This document shows, one piece after another, positions 1-6,406 of a stretch of DNA of 28,634 bases. The translations under genes and the position numbers were made by a program. Within the stretch, counting starts at the first letter, position 1. The number at the start of each line of letters is the position of its first letter. The stretch is from contig JAYOFM010000042.1 of assembly GCA_038117225.1 (NCBI GenBank), positions 1-28,634 of the forward strand, written 5' to 3'. Below the pieces are notes generated by a model that was given only the letters and a program-made list of their open reading frames with translations, searched no databases and was not told where the DNA came from. Source of the stretch: JAYOFM01 sp038117225. Its GTDB lineage: Bacteria > Pseudomonadota > Alphaproteobacteria > Rhodospirillales > Casp-alpha2.

Positions 1-54
1 CGCGCACATGCGCCAAGCCGCTTGAAAACAGCATTTGAGATCCTGAATAAAGTC

Positions 55-83
55 CGGGGGCGGTTCCAGTGGAACCGCCCCCG
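55..83 (-). terminator. Strong hairpin downstream of the left response regulator gene
   Basis: A perfect 13-bp inverted repeat (arms 55-67 and 71-83, loop AGT) lies 62 bp beyond the stop codon of the minus-strand response regulator. Read on the minus strand it is followed by GGACTTTATTC, a weak T-rich run, so it could end that transcript. It could equally serve a plus-strand gene lying left of the window. The hairpin is seen directly; its function and direction are inferred. Confidence 0.5.
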
Positions 84-144
84 TTCCCTAGGTTGAGATA
101 TTCCGCCGTGACGTACGCCTGAACCCCGGCCGATCGTCGATTGG

Positions 145-706
145 TTACGCCGCGCCCCTTATCGCGGCGTCCTGATCGTCCCCCTGATCCAGATAGGCGT
201 TTATCTCGTCCTGCTTCATGCCACGGTCGCTGGGATTTATTTCCGCCGACGGCGATTCCGTTTCGGCCGCGGGCATAACGCCGCGCCGTTCAACATCCGG
301 GCATGGCTGCAACTTGCGTCGCCGGTCGGGGCCAAAATNNNNNNNNNNCCTTCGCGGATATCGGCTTGATCAGATATTTCGTTACACCGGCATCGCGTGC
401 CTGCATGACGTACCCCTTCTCCGCATGTGCGGTCATCATGATGATCGGCAGGAAAGCATTGGGACTCTGCGAGGTGTCGCGTAGACGGCGAGTCAATTCC
501 AGGCCGTTACCCGGATGCATTTCCCAGTCGATGATTGCGAGATCTGGCGCGCTGACTTCGATCTCCTTCCAGGCATCGACGCCATTGGCCGCTTCGCGAA
601 AATCACGGCAGCCGAGCGTGCGCAGTATCTCACGCACCAGCGTGCGCGTGAAGGTCTGGTCATCGGCGATCAACACGCGAATATTGGCGAGGTAGTTGTT
701 TGTCAT
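145..706 (-). CDS. CheY-like response regulator, interrupted by an N gap
   Basis: A single-domain receiver protein. Visible receiver residues are the acidic pair D15/D16, phospho-acceptor D60 in IIDWEM, T92 in MMTAH and K114 in LIKP. After K119 the sequence runs into 10 Ns (339-348). Beyond the gap, the frame matching the paralogue at 956-1522 reads FGPDRRRK and continues through KQDEINAYLDQ to a TAA at 145-147. The 10 Ns shift this frame, so a naive translation stops early at about 290; the true gap must be a multiple of three, about 63 nt by comparison with the paralogue. Expected length is about 204 residues. An AAGGGT-type ribosome site precedes the ATG at 704-706. No output domain is present, so it probably acts by protein contact. 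The partner is unknown. Confidence 0.85.
339..348. other. Assembly gap (10 Ns)
   Basis: Ten undetermined bases lie inside the left response regulator. The flanking coding frames differ by one base across the 10-N placeholder, so the placeholder length is not the real distance. Confidence 0.98.
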
Positions 707-955
707 AACCGCTTACCCTTTCTTCTGAAAGGTCGGCAGGCACAGCCGTCCGCCGCCTGCCGGTTACGCCCTCTGTCGGTCAAATCGTCACCCACCAGAA
801 GTTTCAGCGCAATCGCAATCGATCTTAAAATTCGCCCATAAAGAGACCGATAATCATAATTACGATCTTTTTGATTATTTAATGACACCGATATGTCGTA
901 AAGGCGCCCAATTGGCGTTAGTTAGACCGACGAACGGGTCAAATTTGTGCGGAAT
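707..955. other. Intergenic region between the two response regulators
   Basis: These 249 bp separate the two minus-strand receiver genes. The part around 830-900 is AT-rich and could hold a separate promoter for the left gene, but no clear -35/-10 pair or terminator hairpin was found. No open frame here looks like a gene. Confidence 0.4.
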
Positions 956-1522
956 TCAATTCTTTTGAACTTGTAGCAGCGCGTCGATCTCCGCCTGTTT
1001 ACTGTGGCCCCCGCCCGGTGGCGGTGGACTGGTAATGCCGGAACCGCGACGTTCTTCCCCATTGTGCGGCTTGACCGAGCGTCTACGGTCAGGACCGAAG
1101 TAGTCGACGACGCGAACGAACGAACGCGGTTTTTCGATAACCGTCTCGACACGATGGAACAAGGTCTTCGGCGACATGGGCTTGATGACGAACTCGTGAA
1201 CCCCGGCGTCGCGCGCCTCAAGCACGCGGGCACGCTCGCTATAGGCCGTCAGCATGATGATGGGGACGTAGGGATTGGGTGATTGTGGATCAAGGCGGAT
1301 CAGGCGGGTTAGCTCGATCCCGTCGACCGGCTCCATCTTCCAGTCAAGGATGACGATATCCGTCGGCATGTGTTTGAATTGCTTCCATGCCTGTTCACCA
1401 TCGGGGAAATCTCTGACGTTGCGCGCACCGATAACGCCTAGCACTTGGCGCACCAGCAAGCGAATGAAATCCTGATCGTCGACGACCAGGAACGAAACTT
1501 TGGAAAGGTAGTCGTCCGACAC
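956..1522 (-). CDS. CheY-like response regulator with basic linker and FliM-like C-terminal peptide
   Basis: Paralogue of the protein at 145-706. I chose the GTG at 1520-1522 over the GTG at 1526-1528 because its N-terminus aligns with the paralogue (VSDDYL against MTNNYL). A GGGGG ribosome site also sits about 6 nt upstream of it, whereas the same run abuts the earlier GTG. Numbered from there (188 residues), the receiver residues are D60 in ILDWKM, T92 in MLTAY and K114 in VIKP, the same numbers as in the paralogue. The receiver is followed by YFGPDRRR, a second basic patch (EERRG), a proline/glycine linker and a final helix-like segment KQAEIDALLQ. That segment resembles the CheY-binding peptides of FliM and CheZ. 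A two-component signalling or motility role is inferred; there is no output domain. Confidence 0.9.
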   Translation of the reverse strand: MSDDYLSKVSFLVVDDQDFIRLLVRQVLGVIGARNVRDFPDGEQAWKQFKHMPTDIVILDWKMEPVDGIELTRLIRLDPQSPNPYVPIIMLTAYSERARVLEARDAGVHEFVIKPMSPKTLFHRVETVIEKPRSFVRVVDYFGPDRRRSVKPHNGEERRGSGITSPPPPGGGHSKQAEIDALLQVQKN

Positions 1523-1612
1523 GAACACCCCCGTTGGCAGCCCCCCAAATTGCCATGCCGCCGGATGGCGAAAGCAGGCAACCAGCCGACATCAGTACAG
1601 ACGCGACCAGGA

Positions 1613-1649
1613 CCATCTTCATTCGACAACCCCTGGCAAGGGGAATCAA
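1613..1649 (-). promoter_or_regulatory. Candidate promoter and small inverted repeat upstream of the second response regulator
   Basis: On the minus strand TTGATT and TCGAAT are separated by exactly 17 nt, a plausible sigma-70-like pair (4 of 6 matches at the -10). The spacer holds the inverted repeat CCCCT-N4-AGGGG (1630-1643 on the plus strand), which could bind a regulator. This would leave a leader of roughly 90 nt before the GTG start. The sequences are seen; promoter function is inferred. Confidence 0.3.
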
Positions 1650-1698
1650 TATGAAAATCGCGTCATACGATTGCATGCTCCTTGCCATGGCGTTCAAA

Positions 1699-2556
1699 TC
1701 ATAGGGGGTCCTTCGGCCGCGCACCGGTCGAACCGAATGATTCCGGCAAGCCACGCATGGCTTCTAATATCATTAATTCGTCTGAGTCTCGCGCCACCGT
1801 CTCGCGAAGCACCGAGTGTACGGCGGCACCAGCATCCGCCATGGCCTCGTGACGCGCCGCGCCATCAAGGCAACGCGCCGCCAGAACGGCCGCGAACAAA
1901 TCGCCCGTCCCCTTCACGTTACTCGTCACCATCGGCATCGATGATGTCCACGTCCTCGGCCCATCGACCAACACGTTGTGGCATTCGTCGCCATCGATCA
2001 ATCCAGTGACAAGAACAGCCACGCCGATATCGATCGACAATTGGCGCGCGGCCATTTCTGCCATGGCAACATCAACTTCAATATCGCGCACATCGCCCCC
2101 GGTTAGCCGGGCGAGTTCGAAAACGTTGGGCAGGATGATATCCGCCAATGGCACTAGGTCGTCAGCGATTGCCGCCGCCACCGTGGCATCGACGTAAAGT
2201 CCTTCGGCCTGATCGCCCATGACGGGGTCGCAAATATACAATGCGTCGGGGCGAACCGCCTTGACGCGCCGCACGGCGTCGGCGACTACGGCGGCCGTTT
2301 CCGTCCGGCCCAGATAACCACTGAAAATTGCGTCGCACGCGGAAAGACGGCCAAGCTCATCTAGGCCATCAAGCAGGGCCGTCAAATCGGCCGCCGGACG
2401 GGCGCTCCCTCGGAACAGGCCGTGCCCCGGATGGTTTGATAATACGACTGTGTCTAACGGCCAGACCGTTTGACCAAACCATTCGAGAACCGGCTGTGCG
2501 ACAGCGTGGCCGACCCGCCCCGAAACCACCCGCGAATTGAATGACAGTATCGTCAT
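1699..2556 (-). CDS. pdxY: Pyridoxal kinase (PdxY/PdxK type)
   Basis: ATP-dependent phosphorylation of pyridoxal and related B6 vitamers, in the cytosolic salvage pathway of pyridoxal phosphate. The protein has 285 residues, close to the usual length. It shows the N-terminal SNHPGHGLFRG segment, the central CDPVMGD motif and the ribokinase-fold signature VKGTGDLFAAV containing the catalytic Asp and anion hole. I chose the ATG at 2554-2556, with AAGG about 7 nt upstream, over the GTG at 2572-2574. It is transcribed divergently from the malyl-CoA thioesterase gene, with about 120 bp between them. PdxY against PdxK cannot be settled by eye. Confidence 0.85.
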   Translation of the reverse strand: MTILSFNSRVVSGRVGHAVAQPVLEWFGQTVWPLDTVVLSNHPGHGLFRGSARPAADLTALLDGLDELGRLSACDAIFSGYLGRTETAAVVADAVRRVKAVRPDALYICDPVMGDQAEGLYVDATVAAAIADDLVPLADIILPNVFELARLTGGDVRDIEVDVAMAEMAARQLSIDIGVAVLVTGLIDGDECHNVLVDGPRTWTSSMPMVTSNVKGTGDLFAAVLAARCLDGAARHEAMADAGAAVHSVLRETVARDSDELMILEAMRGLPESFGSTGARPKDPL

Positions 2557-2675
2557 GACCGAACCTTGCCACACCCGGGGCGCGGAATGTAGGGTCCCGC
2601 GCCGTCGTTATAGGCGACAACCTAGACGCATTGACCCGCTTGGACGAACCGTACCGCCATCAGGAGACTTTAGCC

Positions 2676-3572
2676 ATGTCCGCACCGTCCCGCACCGGCC
2701 GACCGCGCCGCAGTGTCTTGTACATGCCAGGGTCCAATGCCCGGGCGTTGGAAAAAGGCCGCGGCCTGGCTGCCGACGGTTTGATCATGGACATGGAAGA
2801 TGCCGTCGCGCCCGACGCCAAACAGGCAGCCCGCGAGCAGATTGCCGAGGCTCTCGCCGCCGGCGGTTACGGCCAGCGCGAAATCATCGTTCGAACCAAC
2901 GGTCTCGACAGTGCCTGGGGCGCCGATGATCTGAAAGCAATGGCAACCGTCGGCGCCGATGCAGTGTTGCTGCCAAAGGTCGAAAGTGCCGCCATGATTG
3001 CCGACGCGATCGGCATTCTGGATGCCGCCGGCGGCCCAGCCGATCTGCCGATCTGGTGCATGATGGAAACCCCGCTTGGTATGCTGCGCGCCGAGGAAAT
3101 CGCCTTTGCGGATCCCCGCGTCGGCTGTCTGGTCATGGGCACCTCCGATTTGGCCAAGGATTTGCAGGCGGCCCACACGCCGGACCGCATCCCGTTCATG
3201 ACATCTCTCGGGCTGTGCATTCTGGCAGCGAGAGCCGCCGGCATCGCCGTGCTTGATGGCGTGCACCTCGATCTAGCCGATGACGACGGCTTTCGTGCCT
3301 CCTGCAAGCAGGGCAAACAACTCGGCATGGACGGCAAGACCCTGATTCATCCGAAAACCATCGCCGCCGCCAATGAAGTGTTCGCACCATCCGCCGATGA
3401 GATCGCCTGGTCAAAACGTATCATCGAGGCACATGCCGAGGCCGAGCGCGCTGGCCAGGGTGTGGTGCTGGTGGAAGGTAAGTTGATTGAAAACCTTCAC
3501 GTGGAAGGTGCCCAGCGATTGGTAGCCATGGCCGAAGCGATCGACGCCATGGCCGCCGACACCGCCGCCTGA
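2676..3572 (+). CDS. (3S)-malyl-CoA thioesterase / malyl-CoA lyase-like protein (HpcH/HpaI-CitE family)
   Basis: CitE-like TIM-barrel protein of 298 residues. Diagnostic stretches are RRSVLYMPGSNARALEK near the N-terminus, DMEDAVAPD (metal/acid site), LLPKVESA, METPLGM, MGTSDLAKD and GKTLIHPKTI. The N-terminus resembles the Mcl2-type (3S)-malyl-CoA thioesterases of the ethylmalonyl-CoA pathway, which release malate from malyl-CoA, more than Mcl1 lyases. The neighbouring mesaconyl-CoA hydratase supports this pathway. Start: the ATG at 2676 follows AGGAGA at 7 nt; an upstream TTG at 2631 is less likely. The next gene begins 3 nt after the stop, so the two are co-transcribed. Thioesterase against lyase activity is inferred. 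Confidence 0.8.
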   Translation: MSAPSRTGRPRRSVLYMPGSNARALEKGRGLAADGLIMDMEDAVAPDAKQAAREQIAEALAAGGYGQREIIVRTNGLDSAWGADDLKAMATVGADAVLLPKVESAAMIADAIGILDAAGGPADLPIWCMMETPLGMLRAEEIAFADPRVGCLVMGTSDLAKDLQAAHTPDRIPFMTSLGLCILAARAAGIAVLDGVHLDLADDDGFRASCKQGKQLGMDGKTLIHPKTIAAANEVFAPSADEIAWSKRIIEAHAEAERAGQGVVLVEGKLIENLHVEGAQRLVAMAEAIDAMAADTAA

Positions 3573-3575
3573 GCC

Positions 3576-4637
3576 ATGACCACGATCAAGACCAATCGCG
3601 GTAACTTTTTCGAAGAGTTCGACGTCGGCCGCGTAATCCTCCACGCGACGCCGCGCACGGTAACCGAGGGCGATGTTGCGCTTTATACGGCACTCTACGG
3701 CACCCGTTTCGCCGTCCACTCCGCCGACACCTTCGCCATGGACATGGGTTTCGAAGCGGCGCCGGTGGATGACTTTCTGGTGTTCCATCTCGTCTTCGGC
3801 AAGTCGGTACCGGATGTCTCGCTCAACGCCATCGCCAATCTCGGTTACGCCGAAGGCCGCTTCGTAAGCCCGGTCTTTCCGGGCGATACTTTGAGCGCCG
3901 AAAGCCAGGTCATTGGCCTGCGCGAAAACCAAAACGGCAAGAGCGGCATCGTCTATGTGCGTACGCGTGGCCTCAACCAGACCGGCGATACGGTGTTGGA
4001 ATTCGCGCGTTGGGTGATGGTCAATAAACGGGACCCCGCGTCGCCGGCGCCGACCACCGTGGTACCCGAACTCGCAAGTGCCGTCGACGCCGCCGACTTG
4101 ATCGTACCGTCCGGGCTTGACCTCACCGGCTATGACACGGCTTTGGCCGGCGCCACCAATCTGTGGGACGACTATGCGGTCGGCGAGCGCATCGACCACG
4201 TCGACGGCATGACCGTCGAGGAAGCCGAGCACATGCTGGCGACGCGGTTATACCAGAACACCGCCAAGGTCCATTTCAACGCCTTGGCGCAGACCGACAG
4301 CCGCTTCGGCCGCCGGCTGATTTACGGTGGCCACGTCATCAGCCTGGCTCGCGCGCTGAGTTTTAACGGACTGGCAAACGCCTTCCACGTGGCGGCGATT
4401 AACGGCGGAGCGCATACCGCGCCCCTGTTCGCCGGCGATACAGTGCACGCGTGGTCGGAGGTACTCGACAAGGTGCCGATTGATGAACGAGAAGATGTCG
4501 CCGCGCTGCGCCTACGCACTGTCGCCACGAAAAACCACCCCTGTGACGCCTTTCCGTACAAGGACGAAGAGGCCGCGTACGATACATCGGTCATCCTCGA
4601 CTTCGATTACTGGGTTCTGATGCCGCGGCGGCCTTGA
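3576..4637 (+). CDS. mch: Mesaconyl-CoA hydratase (double hot-dog MaoC family)
   Basis: Hydrates mesaconyl-C1-CoA reversibly to beta-methylmalyl-CoA in the ethylmalonyl-CoA pathway. The protein has 353 residues, matching the size of known bacterial mesaconyl-CoA hydratases and about twice a single MaoC domain. The N-terminal half carries YGTRFAVHSADTFA. The C-terminal half carries YQNTAKVHFNALAQ and GRRLIYGGHVIS, the MaoC hydratase region. It starts 3 nt after the preceding stop (TGAGCCATG) without a convincing ribosome site of its own, which suggests translational coupling. Together with the malyl-CoA thioesterase it forms the end of the C2-assimilation route that feeds the TCA cycle encoded downstream. 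Confidence 0.88.
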   Translation: MTTIKTNRGNFFEEFDVGRVILHATPRTVTEGDVALYTALYGTRFAVHSADTFAMDMGFEAAPVDDFLVFHLVFGKSVPDVSLNAIANLGYAEGRFVSPVFPGDTLSAESQVIGLRENQNGKSGIVYVRTRGLNQTGDTVLEFARWVMVNKRDPASPAPTTVVPELASAVDAADLIVPSGLDLTGYDTALAGATNLWDDYAVGERIDHVDGMTVEEAEHMLATRLYQNTAKVHFNALAQTDSRFGRRLIYGGHVISLARALSFNGLANAFHVAAINGGAHTAPLFAGDTVHAWSEVLDKVPIDEREDVAALRLRTVATKNHPCDAFPYKDEEAAYDTSVILDFDYWVLMPRRP

Positions 4638-4640
4638 CGG

Positions 4641-5200
4641 CGAAATAAAAAGAGGCGTCAGGGATGCTGGTCCTGGGAAACCCTCATCGCATGCCGTCGA
4701 AACGACACTCCTGACGCCTCTTGGAGCCGGCCAAGGCTCCATTGCACTCGAAAGACAACCCGTTACACCCCGGCCCTTCGCGGACGCACCCTGGGCAGAG
4801 ATCGGCCCCCGGAAGGCGCGGGGCGGTTCATCTCCGGACGCCACCGTTACCGGCGACTTCCATCGGCGAACCGACGAGCGCGGAAACCCATGACGAAGCG
4901 GGCTGGCAGGCCATGCCGGATACAAGTACCCAAAATGACATACCGCGAGGGATGAACCCTCCCCATCGAACGAGTCCCGAAGGGACCCGTCTCCGGGTGT
5001 CGGGCGGGTCGGTGAGACAAAACCAAAGTTCCGCCGCTTGACCCGTCCTTTTCGCCGCGCGGGGCGCCTCCGAGGAGACGGTGGCCGAACGGCAAAAATC
5101 CCGCCCCGCACTGCGAGGCCTCCACGAGTCCGAACATCCAAAGACTGGACCGAAATCCAACCAATATACGCCGGACCCCGCATCGCTTCTCCCAACAGCC
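4641..5200 (-). ncRNA. Candidate structured RNA of unknown family
   Basis: This part of the gene-free stretch is dense in hairpins: GGAGCC-N6-GGCTCC (4723-4740), TCGG-CGAA-CCGA (4863-4874), GAGGG-N5-CCCTC (4947-4961), and a 9-bp stem with one mismatch and a 3-nt loop (4970-4990). It ends on the minus strand in the T-run structure at 4643-4722. I looked for the conserved GAGGAAAGTCC of RNase P RNA, the tag-coding and TTCGAC regions of tmRNA and the SRP RNA core, and found none convincing. Several long open frames overlap here in different frames, but none resembles a known protein. Strand, boundaries and even RNA nature are inferred; the 5' end is only approximate. Confidence 0.3.
4643..4722 (-). 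terminator. Branched hairpin with T-run on the minus strand
   Basis: A perfect 13-bp inverted repeat has arms 4650-4662 (AAGAGGCGTCAGG) and 4710-4722, with a 47-nt loop. Inside the loop, 4664-4667 pairs with 4689-4692 around a GGG-AAA-CCC hairpin, and GTCG-AAA-CGAC forms at 4696-4706, so the whole may fold as a three-way junction. On the minus strand the outer stem runs into TTTTTATTT, as in an intrinsic terminator; on the plus strand there is no T-run beyond TT. It lies just after the mesaconyl-CoA hydratase stop, so it could also stop plus-strand transcripts weakly. Confidence 0.5.
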
Positions 5201-5295
5201 GAAACCGTTGTTCAAAGGGGATGCGACGCTTTCGCGTGCGGGTAAATCATGGCGTGAGTCAGACGCCGGGTTCAACAGCGAAACCTGGGGAAAAG

Positions 5296-5354
5296 TGTGG
5301 TTTTCTGTGCATAAGTGGAAAGGTTACGCACAACCCGCCCACAGATTTTCCACA
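5296..5354. other. Cluster of DnaA-box-like 9-mers
   Basis: Compared with the consensus TTATCCACA or its complement TGTGGATAA, TGTGCATAA (5306-5314) and TTTTCCACA (5346-5354) each match 8 of 9. TTACGCACA (5324-5332) matches 7 of 9, and TGTGGTTTT at 5296 is weaker. The local composition is AT-richer than the surroundings. This could be DnaA-responsive regulation of the sdh operon or part of a replication origin. No replication gene is nearby, so origin function is unproven. Confidence 0.3.
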
Positions 5355-5482
5355 ACAACAGATCAATAACCTGCAATGCCAGGATAAATTTGAACGACGG
5401 GCAGTACCAACCCAAGTGCCACGCCCCACTGCGCCGCAGCGCAACATACCGCCAGTCCATTGATTGGGATACAAAATATGGC

Positions 5483-5508
5483 ATGCCACGATTCACATTC
5501 TGTGGCAT
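5483..5508. promoter_or_regulatory. Inverted repeat upstream of sdhC (candidate operator)
   Basis: ATGCCAC (5483-5489) and GTGGCAT (5502-5508) form a perfect 7-bp inverted repeat with a 12-bp spacer. It lies 20 bp upstream of the candidate -35 element of the sdh promoter, a position suited to an activator or a dimeric repressor. The regulator is unknown. Confidence 0.4.
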
Positions 5509-5527
5509 ATCATCGCACCCGCGAACG

Positions 5528-5556
5528 TTGACTTGCCTCCGACCTGCGGTTACGAC
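5528..5556 (+). promoter_or_regulatory. Candidate sdh operon promoter
   Basis: TTGACT (5528-5533) is a near-consensus -35 element, followed after 17 nt by TACGAC (5551-5556), a weak -10. It would start transcription near 5563, about 60 nt before the sdhC ATG. The spacing is good but the -10 is poor, so this is tentative. Confidence 0.35.
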
Positions 5557-5623
5557 TTTTCCACCTTGAATGATCCCGCCCGGGCTACCGTTCCGGTCGG
5601 CATCCTCAGCGGAGACGCAGGCC

Positions 5624-6019
5624 ATGGCCCATCCTAATCGACCGTTGTCGCCCCATCTGTCGATTTATCGGCCGCAGATCACGTCAGTCCTCTCGATCAC
5701 CCATCGCGCGACCGGCGTCGCGCTGACTTTCGGCGCCCTGCTGCTGACCTACTGGATTACATCCGCGACTTACGGCGCCGAGACTTTCGCCAGTGCGCAA
5801 GCGTTGTTGGGATCCTGGTTCGGCCGCTTGGTTCTATTGGGGGTCGTGTTCTCTCTGTGGTTCCATTTCGCCAACGGCATCCGCCATTTGGCTTGGGACG
5901 CAGGCTGCGGCCTCGACATTCCCACGGTCAACAGGACGGGTTGGGCGGTGATTGCGATCAGTTTGGTGTTGACGCTCATTACCTTCATGGCCGCCTACGG
6001 CGCGGTGGGAGGCAACTGA
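5624..6019 (+). CDS. sdhC: Succinate dehydrogenase cytochrome b556 subunit SdhC
   Basis: Membrane anchor subunit of succinate:quinone oxidoreductase (complex II), 131 residues. It shows the family N-terminus RPLSPHLSIYRPQ, the SITHRATGVAL segment lining the quinone site and three hydrophobic helices. FHFANGIRHLAWD carries the conserved His that ligates heme b. The ATG at 5624 follows GGAGACGCAGG; an upstream in-frame start at 5570 would add 18 residues outside the family alignment. It is the first gene of sdhCDAB, and its TGA overlaps the sdhD ATG by one base (TGATG). Confidence 0.95.
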   Translation: MAHPNRPLSPHLSIYRPQITSVLSITHRATGVALTFGALLLTYWITSATYGAETFASAQALLGSWFGRLVLLGVVFSLWFHFANGIRHLAWDAGCGLDIPTVNRTGWAVIAISLVLTLITFMAAYGAVGGN

Positions 6020-6399
6020 TGGAATTCCGTTCCGATCTCGGCCGTGTTCGCGGCCTCGGCTCGACTTGGATGGGGGTGCATCATTTTTGGATGCAACGCC
6101 TCACGGGCATTGCCCTCATTCCGTTGATCATTTGGTTCGTGTTCGCTGCCACGAGTTTGGCCGGCGCCGATTTGGCGACGCTCAAGGAGTGGGTTGGACG
6201 ACACTATAACCCGGTGCTGCTCAGCCTGTTGATCATCGCCATCTATCACCACGGCCAACTGGGTCTGCAGGTGGTGATCGAGGACTACGTTCATAACGAG
6301 GCGGTAAAAACGACGACGATCATCCTGATTAAACTCGGCGCCTTCCTGCTTGCCGCGTCGACGGTATTCGCCGTCCTTCGATTGACCTTCGGGAGCTGA
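6019..6399 (+). CDS. sdhD: Succinate dehydrogenase membrane anchor subunit SdhD
   Basis: Second hydrophobic anchor subunit of complex II, 126 residues with three predicted membrane helices. It helps form the quinone and heme sites. WMGVHHFWMQRLTGIALIPL near the N-terminus and IYHHGQLGLQVVIEDYVHNE are typical of alphaproteobacterial SdhD. The ATG at 6019-6021 overlaps the sdhC stop codon, implying coupled translation; longer in-frame extensions upstream lie inside sdhC and are not used. Confidence 0.93.
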   Translation: MEFRSDLGRVRGLGSTWMGVHHFWMQRLTGIALIPLIIWFVFAATSLAGADLATLKEWVGRHYNPVLLSLLIIAIYHHGQLGLQVVIEDYVHNEAVKTTTIILIKLGAFLLAASTVFAVLRLTFGS

Positions 6400-6406
6400 C
6401 GCCACC

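Noticed and set aside
1395..1622. Minus-strand frame beginning MKMVLVASVLMSAGC, resembling a lipoprotein signal
   Set aside because: It runs over the well-supported response regulator in another frame, has no good lipobox residue at -3 and no family-like continuation.
4512..5195. 227-codon minus-strand frame through the region after mch
   Set aside because: It overlaps the mch gene, has no recognisable domain and sits in hairpin-rich DNA where several frames are open together.
4643..5280. RNase P RNA, tmRNA or SRP RNA in the gene-free region
   Set aside because: The conserved GAGGAAAGTCC, tag-coding and SRP-core sequences were not found on either strand. A TTCGACGG at about 4700 on the minus strand is too close to the terminator to be a tmRNA coding piece.
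5281..5400. Chromosomal replication origin
   Set aside because: DnaA-like boxes are present, but there is no linked replication gene, no long AT-rich unwinding segment and no way to check GC skew from this window. Kept only as a box cluster.
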